Origin: Paenibacillus aurantius
GTDB lineage: Bacteria; Bacillota; Bacilli; Paenibacillales; NBRC-103111
Assembly (NCBI RefSeq): GCF_032268605.1
Contig: NZ_CP130318.1
Span: forward strand, 5,493,501 to 5,557,500
Length of the DNA stretch: 64,000 nt
Reading direction: 5' to 3'
In this document: in pieces, positions 50,975 to 59,864 of the stretch
Position numbering within the stretch: position 1 is the first letter of the stretch
Layout of the letters: every line of letters starts with the position of its first letter
Program-made: the position numbers and the translations under genes
Notes under the pieces: model-generated
Databases searched by the model: none
The model's input: the letters and a program-made list of their open reading frames with translations, nothing else
What the model was told of the DNA's origin: nothing

Positions 50975-53713
50975 TTAGGCAGGGCGCGGAGCCCACTGCC
51001 TCAGCACCCGCTCCACCTCGGGAGCAAACACGGGCTTGCTGATGTAGTCCATCATCCCGGCCTCGAAACACCTTTCCCGGTCGTCCCTCCGCGCGTACGC
51101 CGTAACGGCCACAATGACAGGTCCCTCGCCGGGCGGATAATGCTGCCGGATCGCCTGGGTGGCTTCCAAGCCGTCCATGTCCGGCATCTCCAGGTCCATG
51201 AAGATCAGGTCATAGGCCTCTGCCTTCGACGCTTCCAGCGCCTCCACCCCGCTCCCGGCGCTGTCGGCTGCACAGCCGTGCTTCCGGAGCAGCGAGTGAA
51301 GGAGCTGCCGGTTCACCCCATTGTCGTCGGCCACGAGAATCCGCAAAGCGCTGTAGTCCACCGCCTCTTCAGGAGCAAGAGCCGGCCTGTCCTCCCGGCG
51401 TCCCGCGGCGGCGACATCCGTTTCGATAGCCGGATGAAGGGCCGCGGCGGCGAACTCCTTGCCGGGAGGAGTGAGGGGAACGACAAAGGAGAAGGTGGAG
51501 CCCTCGTGCTCCCGGCTTTCCACGCCGATGGAACCGCCCATGAGTTCCACGAGCTTCTTGCAGATGGCAAGCCCCAGTCCGGTTCCGCCATATTTGCGGT
51601 TAATGACGGGACTCAGCTGGGAGAAGGACTGGAAGAGCAGATCATGCTTGTCCGCGGGGATGCCGATTCCGGTGTCCTCAACCGCGATTTCGAGAAGCAC
51701 CTGATCCCGTTCCGGGACGAACCGGGACCGGGCCTGCACTTCAATGCGGCCCTCCTCCGTAAACTTCACCGCGTTCCCGACCAGGTTCACGAGAATTTGC
51801 CGGAGCCGCCCTTCGTCTCCCCCCAGCTGGACCGGCACCGTTTCGTCCACCCGCCATTCCAGCGCCAGCCCCTTCTCGGCTGCCTTCGGGGCAAACAGCT
51901 CCAGAACACCGCGCAGGAGAGAATGCACCTCGATGCTGTCATGGCTCAGCTCCATCTTGCCGGATTCGATCCGGCTGAAGTCGAGAATTTCGTTCATGAT
52001 GCGCAGAAGCGCCTTGCTGCTTTTGATGATGGTCTCCGTGTAGAGCTTCTGCTCCTCAGACAAGGGGGTTCCCGCCAGCAGGTCCGCCATGCCAATAATG
52101 CCGTTCATGGGGGTCCGGATCTCATGGCTGACCACGGCCAGAAATTCGGATTTGGCCTGATCGGCCTTCTCCGCCGCCTCCTTTGCCCGGAGGATTTCCT
52201 TCTCTCCCGTGATGTCCCGGAACACGACCACCGCCCCTCTCGGCCGGCCGTTCTCGACAAGCGGGGTAACGCGGTAATCGGCCAGAAAGCTTGAGCCGTC
52301 CTTGCGCCAGAACACCGCTTCCTTGTTGTAGTGCGAGCGTCCGTCCCGGATGGTGCGGAAGAGCGCCGTTTCTTCCGTCGTCAGCCGGCTCATGTCGTTA
52401 AGCGCTTCTCTCAGCATCCCGAGATAAGGCCGTCCGATCAGCTCCGTCGCCTCGAAGCCGAGCATGGCCGCCCCCGCCGGATTGATAAAGATGGCATGGC
52501 CCTCCTCGTCGAGCCCGAAGATCCCTTCCGAGACCGAGTTCAGAATAAGTGTATAGTCCGAGCTTAGCTTCTCGATCTGTTCGATGTACTGCTTACGCTC
52601 GGTAATGTCCGTCGTGATCCCGAACACCCCGACCACTTCCCCGTCCACGATAATCGGAATGTTCGTCGAGTTGATTTCCACCGGGTGCCCGTCTTTGTGA
52701 AGGATGGTCAGGTCGTAGCTTTGCGGCTCTCCTTGCTTGGCGAGACCGAAGTGATGCAGGGTCTTCGGCAGGTCCTTCGGATGGACGATCGGCCCCCAGT
52801 ACATGCCGATCAGCTCCTCCAGCGTATAGCCTGTAATCTTCACGAGATTGGCATTGGCCGTCAGGTAATCCCCGTCCAGGTTCATGGAATAAACCGCCGC
52901 CGGATTATGGTCAAAAAGCGACTTGTACCGCTGCTCGCTTTCCTGAAGGCGCTGATCCGCTTCCCGCCGCTCGGTAATGTCCCGGGAGATGGAGATAATC
53001 TCCTCCAGCTCGCCGTTGCCGTTCATCATGTAGCGGCTCGTCGATTCGAGCCATACGTAACGGCCGTCCTTGCATTGAAAGCGGAAGGTGACGCTGCTGC
53101 CTTCCGTATACCGGTTCTGGTCGAGAAAGACCTTCACCCGGTCCAGGTCCTCCGGATGAACCATTTCAATGGCGCTTCCCCCTACCATTTCCTCCGGTTC
53201 ATAGCCGAAAAAGGTCCGGCAGCTCGGGGACGAGAAGGTGATGGTCGCGGCCTCATCCGCCGTATGCCGGGAGATCCAGTCGAGGGAGGCCTCCGTGATC
53301 AGACGCTGCTTTCGTTCGCTGTCCTTCAGCCGTTTCTCCATTAAGCGCAGCCCGGTCATGTCGACGGCTTGAACGAGCAGAAAGCGCCTGTCGTCCCCTT
53401 CCGTCCTTTCCCATTCCGAGAAGGCCAGCGACAGCCAGACAGCCGTTCCGTTCTTATGAAGATAGCGCTTCACCAGCGGTTCGGACAAAAGCCTTTCTTC
53501 CTCCCCGACGGCCGGAAACGCCGGATCGTCAGGGTGAGTCAGCTCCCGGTCGGTCATCCTCCGCAGCTCCTCTTCCCCATATCCCAGCAGACGGCACAGG
53601 GAAGGATTCGCCATTACCCAGTGACCCGCCTGCCTGTCCATGATTCCGATCCCGAAGGGAGCGCTTTCGTAAGCCCGTTCAAAGACAACTTCCTTATCCG
53701 CATAAAACTCCAT
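50975..53713 (-). CDS. Cytosolic hybrid sensor histidine kinase with four PAS domains and a receiver
   Basis: This 912-residue protein has four PAS/PAC repeats (about 8-125, 138-252, 260-375 and 388-505) and a HisKA domain with phospho-acceptor His530 in VSHEIRTPMNGIIG. An HATPase domain follows (NLVGNAVKFTEEG, EDTGIGIP, YGGTGLGLAI), then a C-terminal receiver with phospho-acceptor Asp840 in LIFMDLEMPDMDG. No transmembrane segment or HPt domain is present. It therefore senses a cytosolic or redox signal and needs a partner phosphotransfer protein elsewhere. It is a single-gene unit ending at a strong terminator. The partner and target are unknown. Confidence 0.93.
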   Translation of the reverse strand: MEFYADKEVVFERAYESAPFGIGIMDRQAGHWVMANPSLCRLLGYGEEELRRMTDRELTHPDDPAFPAVGEEERLLSEPLVKRYLHKNGTAVWLSLAFSEWERTEGDDRRFLLVQAVDMTGLRLMEKRLKDSERKQRLITEASLDWISRHTADEAATITFSSPSCRTFFGYEPEEMVGGSAIEMVHPEDLDRVKVFLDQNRYTEGSSVTFRFQCKDGRYVWLESTSRYMMNGNGELEEIISISRDITERREADQRLQESEQRYKSLFDHNPAAVYSMNLDGDYLTANANLVKITGYTLEELIGMYWGPIVHPKDLPKTLHHFGLAKQGEPQSYDLTILHKDGHPVEINSTNIPIIVDGEVVGVFGITTDITERKQYIEQIEKLSSDYTLILNSVSEGIFGLDEEGHAIFINPAGAAMLGFEATELIGRPYLGMLREALNDMSRLTTEETALFRTIRDGRSHYNKEAVFWRKDGSSFLADYRVTPLVENGRPRGAVVVFRDITGEKEILRAKEAAEKADQAKSEFLAVVSHEIRTPMNGIIGMADLLAGTPLSEEQKLYTETIIKSSKALLRIMNEILDFSRIESGKMELSHDSIEVHSLLRGVLELFAPKAAEKGLALEWRVDETVPVQLGGDEGRLRQILVNLVGNAVKFTEEGRIEVQARSRFVPERDQVLLEIAVEDTGIGIPADKHDLLFQSFSQLSPVINRKYGGTGLGLAICKKLVELMGGSIGVESREHEGSTFSFVVPLTPPGKEFAAAALHPAIETDVAAAGRREDRPALAPEEAVDYSALRILVADDNGVNRQLLHSLLRKHGCAADSAGSGVEALEASKAEAYDLIFMDLEMPDMDGLEATQAIRQHYPPGEGPVIVAVTAYARRDDRERCFEAGMMDYISKPVFAPEVERVLRQWAPRPA

Positions 53714-53829
53714 AATTTCGGGGCCCTCCTGGCTTTCATCTGCCGACGGCTGACCGCTGCCGGCCGAGCGCTATCCGCTATCTATACTTTAAACGAAGTC
53801 CGGTCCCCCTTACCACTATTTCCTTCCAC

Positions 53830-53868
53830 AAAAAAAACCGCCCCCAGCCCGTTGGGCCCGTAAGGCGG
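53830..53868 (-). terminator. Rho-independent terminator
   Basis: On the minus strand CCGCC ... GGCGG with an inner GCCC-aac-GGGC stem is followed by eight T, 19 bases after the nitroreductase stop. Confidence 0.8.
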
Positions 53869-53887
53869 TCGGATGGCAGGCCGAAGC

Positions 53888-54487
53888 TTACTTGAACACC
53901 TGGATCCGTTCCTCGACCGGACCGAATTCTTTTTCTCCCGGAGGAGCGGTCGGGGTTCCGAAGGGCATCTGCGCAATGAGCTGCCACGTTTCCGGAAGCC
54001 CCCACTCGGCCTTGACCCGTTCGTCGATGAGCGGGTTATAATGCTGCAGGTTCGCGCCGAGCCCTTCGGCCTCCAGAGCCGTCCAGATGACGAACTGGAG
54101 CATGCCGGATGACTGCTGCGACCAGACGGGGAACCGATCCTGGTAGGTCGGAAGCTTGGCTTGGAGTTCCTCGATTACCGCCTGGTCCTCGAAGTACAGC
54201 ACCGTGCCGTACGCACCGCGGAATCCGTCCATTCGCTGCTGGGTCGATTCGAACTTGTCCGCAGGGACAATCGTCTTCAGGATTTCCGTCGTGATGTCCC
54301 ACAGCTTGTTGTGCTGCTCCCCGAACAGAATGACGACGCGGGAGCTGCGGGAATTGAACGCGGACGGCGTATGCTTCACCGCCTCGTGGACGATTTCCTG
54401 GATGCGCTCGTCCGAAACGGTCGATTCCTTGCTGAGTGTATAGATGGAGCGTCTTTCCGATACGGCCTTGGCAAACTCTTTGGTCAT
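53888..54487 (-). CDS. Nitroreductase family protein (HBN1/YdgI-like)
   Basis: This 199-residue flavin oxidoreductase has AVSERRSIYTLSKESTVSDERI and HTPSAFNSRSSRVVILFG (FMN-binding Arg/Ser-rich start), QSSGMLQFVIWTALEAEGLGANLQHY in the centre and WQLIAQMPFGTP at the end. Members reduce nitro compounds or quinones with NAD(P)H. ATG 54487 has GGAGGG six bases upstream. It is a single-gene unit. Confidence 0.9.
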   Translation of the reverse strand: MTKEFAKAVSERRSIYTLSKESTVSDERIQEIVHEAVKHTPSAFNSRSSRVVILFGEQHNKLWDITTEILKTIVPADKFESTQQRMDGFRGAYGTVLYFEDQAVIEELQAKLPTYQDRFPVWSQQSSGMLQFVIWTALEAEGLGANLQHYNPLIDERVKAEWGLPETWQLIAQMPFGTPTAPPGEKEFGPVEERIQVFK

Positions 54488-54631
54488 GGGTATTCCCTCC
54501 GCAACTGTGATCTGGTTTTCGGAAATAGTTAGCTTCTTGTAAAAAGAAAGTGAGTGAGCAAAGCAAACCGGCGTTTTTAAGCATGTCAACGATGTTTACC
54601 CGCCGGAAAGGCTTTTGAACCAAGTGCGGCA

Positions 54632-54677
54632 AGTGCCTTATCCGGGAGTGTTGTTCTGCTTTCCTATGGATTCTCGT
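54632..54677. repeat. 46-bp intergenic repeat, copy 1
   Basis: The copy starts AGTGCCTTATCCGGGAGTG and matches 59865-59910 at about 41 of 46 bases. CTTATCCGGGA here can pair with TCCCGGATAAG 80 bases downstream (about 54711-54721). It lies in the gene-free 319-base gap before the SRAP gene. Confidence 0.65.
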
Positions 54678-54806
54678 GCGCATACCCGGTGCTTTACTTG
54701 CCAACAAAGTTCCCGGATAAGAAACTAGCTTATCCAAGAATGACCCCTGCCCATACATACTTCCCGCCGGAAGAGAGGATACTGGTTAGAAAAAGGTGGT
54801 GCTTCC

Positions 54807-55493
54807 ATGATCAACCGCTTGTCACTTTCACTCCCCCCGCAGGAAGTAGCGGCCCATTATTCCGTTGACCGCATCGTGACCGGCTATGAAGCCGATGCCT
54901 CTTACCGGCCGACGGAGCCGATTCCCGTGCTCTACATGAAGGGGGCCGAGCAGAAGGAAACCTGCCTCGACCTTCATACCTGGGGGATTTTCCCCCACTG
55001 GGCCAAGGATTCGGTCAACGCCGAGAGCGAATCCATTCCCGAGAAGCCCGCCTATCGCCGGCTGATGGCCAAATTCCGCTGCCTCATTCCGTGCGACGGC
55101 TTCTATACATGGAGAATGGAAGGCAAAACCCGCATCCCCGTCAAATTCACCCTACCCGGCCGCCAAGTGTTCGGGCTTGCCGGTATCTATGATGTATGGA
55201 AACAGCCAAGCGGAGCGGAGTACCGGACGTGCACCATTCTGACGACCCGGGCGAACCGGGTGATCTTTCCTTATCATGACCGGATGCCGGTCATCCTTCA
55301 GGAGCAGGACACGGCCCCATGGCTTGATCCGGCCTACCGGAGATCCGACGAGTTTCTGTCCCTGCTGCTTCCTTACGAGGCCGAGGCCATGATGGCCGAG
55401 GAGAGGCCGGGAGACGAAGCGCCCGGGAGACCGGCCAAGGGACGGGAGACGAGCAAGCGGAGCCGGTGGGGCTGGGCTCCGATCAAGGAATAG
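54807..55493 (+). CDS. SRAP-domain (YedK/HMCES-like) protein lacking catalytic residues
   Basis: This 228-residue protein has the SRAP fold: WGIFPHWAKD, the conserved Asn71 in NAESESIPEKPAYR, RCLIPCDGFY, VFGLAGIYDVW, and His157 in YHDRMPVIL. SRAP proteins normally begin Met-Cys-Gly-Arg and use Cys2 to crosslink abasic DNA. Here the start reads Met-Ile-Asn-Arg, and the active-site Glu of the FYEW motif is Thr101 (FYTW). No upstream or alternative start restores a Cys. It may be a non-catalytic abasic-site binder or a decayed gene; the frame is intact. AAGGTGG precedes the ATG. Confidence 0.85.
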   Translation: MINRLSLSLPPQEVAAHYSVDRIVTGYEADASYRPTEPIPVLYMKGAEQKETCLDLHTWGIFPHWAKDSVNAESESIPEKPAYRRLMAKFRCLIPCDGFYTWRMEGKTRIPVKFTLPGRQVFGLAGIYDVWKQPSGAEYRTCTILTTRANRVIFPYHDRMPVILQEQDTAPWLDPAYRRSDEFLSLLLPYEAEAMMAEERPGDEAPGRPAKGRETSKRSRWGWAPIKE

Positions 55494-55563
55494 AGCTCCC
55501 GTCCCCAGCCCGGCAGTCCGGCTCCCGCCGGATTTCGCCGCCGCCTGGAGAACGACCCGCCGG

Positions 55564-56130
55564 TCAGCGGGAATCGAGGGACCCCTCCCGGTATTCGGTA
55601 GGGGTCCTTCCCGTTTCCCTGCGGAACCATTGGGCCATATGCGAGGCGCTGCGGAAGCCTATGGCCGAGCCGATCTCGGCCATGGACAGCTTTCCTTCCC
55701 CGAGCAGCCTCTTCGCCTCCTGCAGCCTCACCCGCTGCAGCTGCTCCGCGGGGCTCCGGCCGGTTACCCGCTTGTAGACGCGCTGCAGGTGGTAAGGGCT
55801 GACGGCAAGCTCGTCGGCCAGAATGGGCAGCGTCAGCGGGCGGCCGAGCCGCTCCGTGAGAAGCCGGTCCACCTCGGCGGCGAGCGCGGCGTCGGGCCCG
55901 TGGCTTCCCGGCGTTTCGGGGCGGCACCGCTTGCACGGGCGGAAGCCTTCCCGGACCGCGGCTTTTACTGAGGGAAAGAACGTAACGTTCTCAGGCTTCG
56001 GGGTCTTCGCCCGGCAGGAGGGCCGGCAGACGATGCCCGTCGTGCGGACCCCCGTATAGTAAATGCCGTCAAAGGTGCTTTCCTTGCGGGCCACCGTTTC
56101 GTAGACCCGGTTGAACAATTCGGCGTCCAT
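55564..56130 (-). CDS. adaA: AdaA-type methylphosphotriester-DNA methyltransferase/AraC regulator
   Basis: This 188-residue protein has an N-terminal Ada zinc domain with the four ligands Cys35, Cys39, Cys66 and Cys69 (CRPSC and CKRC); Cys35 is the methyl acceptor by homology. An AraC-type double HTH follows (about 85-185, ADELAVSPYHLQRVYKRVTG and IGSAIGFRSASHMAQWFRRETG). It senses alkylated DNA and activates the adaptive response. ATG 56130 follows AAGGAGGTGA. No alkylguanine methyltransferase gene is adjacent. Confidence 0.92.
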   Translation of the reverse strand: MDAELFNRVYETVARKESTFDGIYYTGVRTTGIVCRPSCRAKTPKPENVTFFPSVKAAVREGFRPCKRCRPETPGSHGPDAALAAEVDRLLTERLGRPLTLPILADELAVSPYHLQRVYKRVTGRSPAEQLQRVRLQEAKRLLGEGKLSMAEIGSAIGFRSASHMAQWFRRETGRTPTEYREGSLDSR

Positions 56131-56242
56131 CCGCGTCACCTCCTTTACCGCCAGTATACCCCCGGGCGGTCCGGGAGAGAAGCGGGCGGCAACAAGAACG
56201 CAACCTTTCGACAGCCGGCAGGCCCGCCGTCATCGGCCGGCG

Positions 56243-56836
56243 TCATTTCAGCCGGATGTGCTTAAGCGTCGTCAGCAGACGGTCGGCCCTGCGCCTCCAC
56301 GGTCCCCGGTTGTCAGGCTGCAGCTCCAGTCCGGCCAGGGATGCAATCGCCTCCACATTATCCCGGACGGTATGATGTTCCGTGTCGAGATGATGCCGGA
56401 AGGCTTCGTGGGCGAGGCCCTTCACGCAGCGGTCAATCTGTTGGGCCGCCCAGGAGTCCGGCCCCTCCCTGCGGCTCCGCAGACGCTTCAGCAGCGTTTC
56501 GCGGGAGGCGCATAACGCAAAGTGCCGCACATCGGCCCCCTCTCTTCTCAGCCGGCCTGCCATCTCGTCGAAATACCCGGTATCCACCACGGTCATGGGA
56601 ACGAGGAGAACGCCCTTATGCTCACGGTTCAAGTAGGCGAGCATGTGGTAGTTCATCTCCCTCCACATGGGAAAGTGCTGAAAATCCCCGCCGGCCAGCT
56701 CCTTCGGAAGATTTCGGCGGATAAAGTACCCTACATTCTCCGGGTCGTACACGAACGAACCGGGAAGCCGCCGGTGAAGCTCAAAGGCAGTTTGGGTTTT
56801 GCCTGCCCCGAAGGCTCCGTTAATCCACACGATCAT
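56243..56836 (-). CDS. TmrB-like ATP-binding protein
   Basis: This 197-residue P-loop protein starts MIVWINGAFGAGKTQTAFEL (Walker A 7-14) and continues with VYDPENVGYFIRRNLP and FPMWREMNYHML, as in the tunicamycin-resistance protein TmrB. TmrB lowers tunicamycin sensitivity at the membrane; homologues may act as kinases on small molecules. GGGAGGTGG precedes ATG 56836. It lies downstream of nothing obvious and is a single-gene unit. Confidence 0.85.
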   Translation of the reverse strand: MIVWINGAFGAGKTQTAFELHRRLPGSFVYDPENVGYFIRRNLPKELAGGDFQHFPMWREMNYHMLAYLNREHKGVLLVPMTVVDTGYFDEMAGRLRREGADVRHFALCASRETLLKRLRSRREGPDSWAAQQIDRCVKGLAHEAFRHHLDTEHHTVRDNVEAIASLAGLELQPDNRGPWRRRADRLLTTLKHIRLK

Positions 56837-57148
56837 CGGTCCACCTCCCATTCGGAACCGGTGCTTCTTAAGCACGGTTCGGTCTATCTTCTCGCAGGCT
56901 CCTGCGTTTTCCTCTTCTTGTGGTTGTTAGGCAGACTTATAGCCCTTCGCGATGTCCAGCACCAATTATACCAATTTATGGACCGCCGTTATATCCCTAA
57001 GATAAGGAGGAATCCTTACTCTGCCGCATGGATTGGCCTTCCAATACACCGGATTCCTCAGAATGAAAAACGAGTGCCCAGGATTGACGGGGAGTGGGAT
57101 CCGTACTACCATTTTAGGATGACCATATGAACAAAAGGAGTATGCCCG
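56837..57148. other. Gene-free gap of 0.3 kb
   Basis: No supported gene. Both strands of 56970-57130 have open frames of about 50 codons, but neither has an SD or a recognisable product. This stretch could be an intergenic repeat. Confidence 0.4.
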
Positions 57149-58030
57149 ATGTCCCCACCTTCCAACCGTCCCCAACCTGAGCGTGCCGCTTTCCGCTCCC
57201 GCCTTCAGGCGGACTGCGAAAGCTGCTTCGGCTTGTGCTGCGCCGCCCTGCCCTTTGCCGCTTCGTCCGACTTTGCCATCGACAAGGCGGCCGGCCAGCC
57301 GTGCCCGAACCTGCAGAAGGACTTCCGCTGCGGCATCCACAGCAGCCTGCGGGAGAGAGGCTTCCGCGGCTGCACCGTCTATGACTGCTTCGGGGCCGGC
57401 CAGACGGTCTCCCAGGTGACCTTCGGCGGAACGGACTGGCGGCAAGCGCCCGAAACCGCGAAGACGATGTTCGAGGTGTTCCCGGTGATGCGCCAGCTGT
57501 ATGAGCTGCTGTGGTACGAGGAGGAGGCGCTGGAGGTGCCCGCGGTCCGTGCCCTCTACCCCGAGCTTCAGGCCGCCCGGGACGAGACGGAACGCCTCAC
57601 CCGGCTTGAGCCCGCTGCTCTCCGGGAGCTTGACGCAGCCACTCACCGCGCGGAGGTGAACCTCCTGCTGCTTCGCGTGAGCGAACTGGTGCGCGCGGAG
57701 GCGGAAGCCGGGCGCCGGCGCCAAGGCGGCGCCCGGAGCGGGGCGAAGAGAGCCTTCGGCCGGGGCGCCGACCTCTTTGGCGCCAAGCTGAAGGGAGCCG
57801 ACCTGCGCGGAGCCTTTTTGCGGGGAGCGTGCCTGATCGCGGCCGATCTGCGGGAAGCGAATCTGAACGGAGCCGATCTCATCGGCGCGGATATGCGCGA
57901 TACCGATTTGCGGGGGGCGGACTTGACGGGGAGCCTGTTTCTCACCGTCTTTCAGGTGAACGCCGCCAAGGGAGACTCCCGCACGAAGCTTCCGCCGGGA
58001 CTCCCCCGCCCTTCCCACTGGGCCGGCTGA
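57149..58030 (+). CDS. Cys-cluster/pentapeptide-repeat fusion protein
   Basis: This 293-residue protein has an N-terminal Cys-rich module (Cys23, 26, 30, 31, 52, 61, 75 and 80; pattern CxxCxxxCC ... CP ... CG ... GC ... DC) like the YkgJ-type zinc/iron-cluster domain. A helical linker follows (about 95-190), then pentapeptide repeats (about 205-262, A-D/N-L-x-x: GADLFGAKLKGADLRGAF, ADLREANLNGADLIGADM). The pentapeptide part should form a quadrilateral beta-helix. The function is unknown. AAAGGAG precedes the ATG. Confidence 0.86.
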   Translation: MSPPSNRPQPERAAFRSRLQADCESCFGLCCAALPFAASSDFAIDKAAGQPCPNLQKDFRCGIHSSLRERGFRGCTVYDCFGAGQTVSQVTFGGTDWRQAPETAKTMFEVFPVMRQLYELLWYEEEALEVPAVRALYPELQAARDETERLTRLEPAALRELDAATHRAEVNLLLLRVSELVRAEAEAGRRRQGGARSGAKRAFGRGADLFGAKLKGADLRGAFLRGACLIAADLREANLNGADLIGADMRDTDLRGADLTGSLFLTVFQVNAAKGDSRTKLPPGLPRPSHWAG

Positions 58031-58127
58031 AGCGCCCGGGCAGCCGGGGGCTGCGAGAAAAGAGACCGTCAAGATGCTGGCTAAGCTGCTGCAAGTAAGG
58101 GCCGAATAACAGCCGGAATCCATAAGA

Positions 58128-58168
58128 AACCGGCAGACGGGAACAAGGATCCCGCCTGCCGGTTTTTT
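58128..58168 (+). terminator. Strong Rho-independent terminator
   Basis: AACCGGCAG-a-CGGG pairs with CCCG-c-CTGCCGGTT and ends in six T, 100 bases after the pentapeptide gene. The rest of the 296-base gap to the convergent gene holds nothing certain. Confidence 0.88.
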
Positions 58169-58326
58169 ATATCGAAAAATTCAGTTCAGAACGCCATCCG
58201 GGCCGCTTCCACGCCTGACGTCGGCTCTTCGTATACCCTCAACGGGTTCAGCTGCTTCTTGCGCAGTACACCAGAGACCGCGCTCCACTACTTCCGCGGC
58301 ACCGGCACGGTGCGGGTGTGGTTGGG

Positions 58327-59760
58327 TTACCAGCCTTTACCCGCGTTCGTCTGGGATTTGATGTAGTTGGGAATATCCACCGTCTCGGTGACGGTGAAAG
58401 CCGCCTCGACACTCATCGCGTCTTTCAACACGTGCTGCCGGAACACGGAATACAGCGGAATATCCCAGTACTCGGTCTTCTGGTAGTTCTTTACGACAGC
58501 ATTGGAACCCCAGAAAACACCCGAAGTATCGACGTTCGCCAGCCCTGGCACATCGTCACCAAAGCTGTCCACGACGGCTGGCGTCTGCAGGACCCCTTTG
58601 ATAGCATGGCGGGACAGTTCTACCTGTCCCTCTTCTGACACCAGCCATTTCACGATCTGGAGAGCCTCCTCCTGATGGCGTGCCTGCGGTGGAATGAACG
58701 CCGCCATCGTGTTGGGCTGATACGTCGTCTGTGAACGATTATTAAGCACGGGCACCGACGTGACGCCGACATCGATACTATTCAACCACTCATGGTAGCG
58801 GGCTTCATCCCCATCCTTGATGAAGAGGTCGTCCCCAGCGTACGCAGGCAGCTTCTGCAACGTGTCGACCGCCATAGCGACATGCCCGGGACGGCTCATG
58901 TCCCCTTTGAGGAAGTCGGTGACCGTGGTGAAGCCGTTACGAGGAAGCCAGAGGAAGCGATCGATGTTCTCGCCCAACTGGAACCACTCCGGTGACGTGA
59001 TGTCCACTTTCACGTCCTCCGGTGCAGGCTCCTCACTGTTGGTCGGCTGGAACGGGTACAGCCCGAGCTGGTTATACTGCAGGTAGTTGTCGGGATGCTG
59101 CATGAATCCCTTGTAGGCGTCGAGCCCGTCCTGCGTGGTCAGCTTCTTGGCCATCCTGTAGATCTCATCGTACGTCATGCCGGGCGTCGGATACTTCACG
59201 CCGAACTTATCGAAGATCTTCTTGTTGTAGTAGAGCATATAGTCGTCGATAAAGAGCGGTACGCCGTAGATCCCGCCATCGGACCGTGACTTTACCATCT
59301 CCACGGCGGCCGGGTTGAGCGCGCTAAGGTCGATCCCGCTCTGCTCGATCATAGAAGTCATGTCCTGGACCCAGCCAAGGGGTTCGAGGTCACGGTCGAT
59401 CCGGTTGTACGGGTTCTCGATGACGATGTCGGGCACGACCCCGGCCGCTTTCAGATCCTCATAGCGGACCGGATAATCCCAGGTGCCGAACTTGATCTTA
59501 AGTCCCGGGAAGGCTTCCCGAAGCTTGTCTCCGATGATTTGGTTGAAGACCACGTCGCCACCGGTTTGGCCCTTCGCACTATATTCTAAAGGTTTGTAGT
59601 TCGCCGCGAAGATGAAGATCTCATCATCATCTACGGAGTAGGGGATGTTGTACTTGTTGGGTATGTTCGTACTGCCTGTCCCGTCTGCGGTCACCGCACT
59701 AAGGGGCGCAACCAAAGAAAACGTTAGCATTAGACCTACTGCTTTTTTGAATTTAAACAT
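58327..59760 (-). CDS. Extracellular sugar-binding (ABC family 1) protein without lipobox
   Basis: This 477-residue protein has the fold of carbohydrate ABC solute-binding proteins: VPDIVIENPYNRIDRDLEPLGWVQDM, GGIYGVPLFIDDYMLYYNKKIFDKFGV, MAAFIPPQARHQEEALQIVKWL. It has an N-terminal signal sequence (KKAVGLMLTFSLVAPLSAVTA) but no Cys for lipid attachment, unlike most Gram-positive binding proteins. No permease or ATPase gene is adjacent. ATG 59760 follows AAGGAGG. It is probably secreted or wall-retained, or serves a transporter elsewhere. Confidence 0.87.
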   Translation of the reverse strand: MFKFKKAVGLMLTFSLVAPLSAVTADGTGSTNIPNKYNIPYSVDDDEIFIFAANYKPLEYSAKGQTGGDVVFNQIIGDKLREAFPGLKIKFGTWDYPVRYEDLKAAGVVPDIVIENPYNRIDRDLEPLGWVQDMTSMIEQSGIDLSALNPAAVEMVKSRSDGGIYGVPLFIDDYMLYYNKKIFDKFGVKYPTPGMTYDEIYRMAKKLTTQDGLDAYKGFMQHPDNYLQYNQLGLYPFQPTNSEEPAPEDVKVDITSPEWFQLGENIDRFLWLPRNGFTTVTDFLKGDMSRPGHVAMAVDTLQKLPAYAGDDLFIKDGDEARYHEWLNSIDVGVTSVPVLNNRSQTTYQPNTMAAFIPPQARHQEEALQIVKWLVSEEGQVELSRHAIKGVLQTPAVVDSFGDDVPGLANVDTSGVFWGSNAVVKNYQKTEYWDIPLYSVFRQHVLKDAMSVEAAFTVTETVDIPNYIKSQTNAGKGW

Positions 59761-59864
59761 CTTAATCCTCCTTGTCATATAGTAAATAAAAAACTAGGAT
59801 ACTATTGTTTTTTCTTTTGTTTCTTTATCACCGCCTTTGCTTAAAATCCGCATGTGCCGGAGCT

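Noticed and set aside
58186-58287. Open minus-strand stretch after the solute-binding protein gene as a permease remnant
   Set aside because: Only 33 codons without a start and no family motif; mentioned as a possibility but not annotated.
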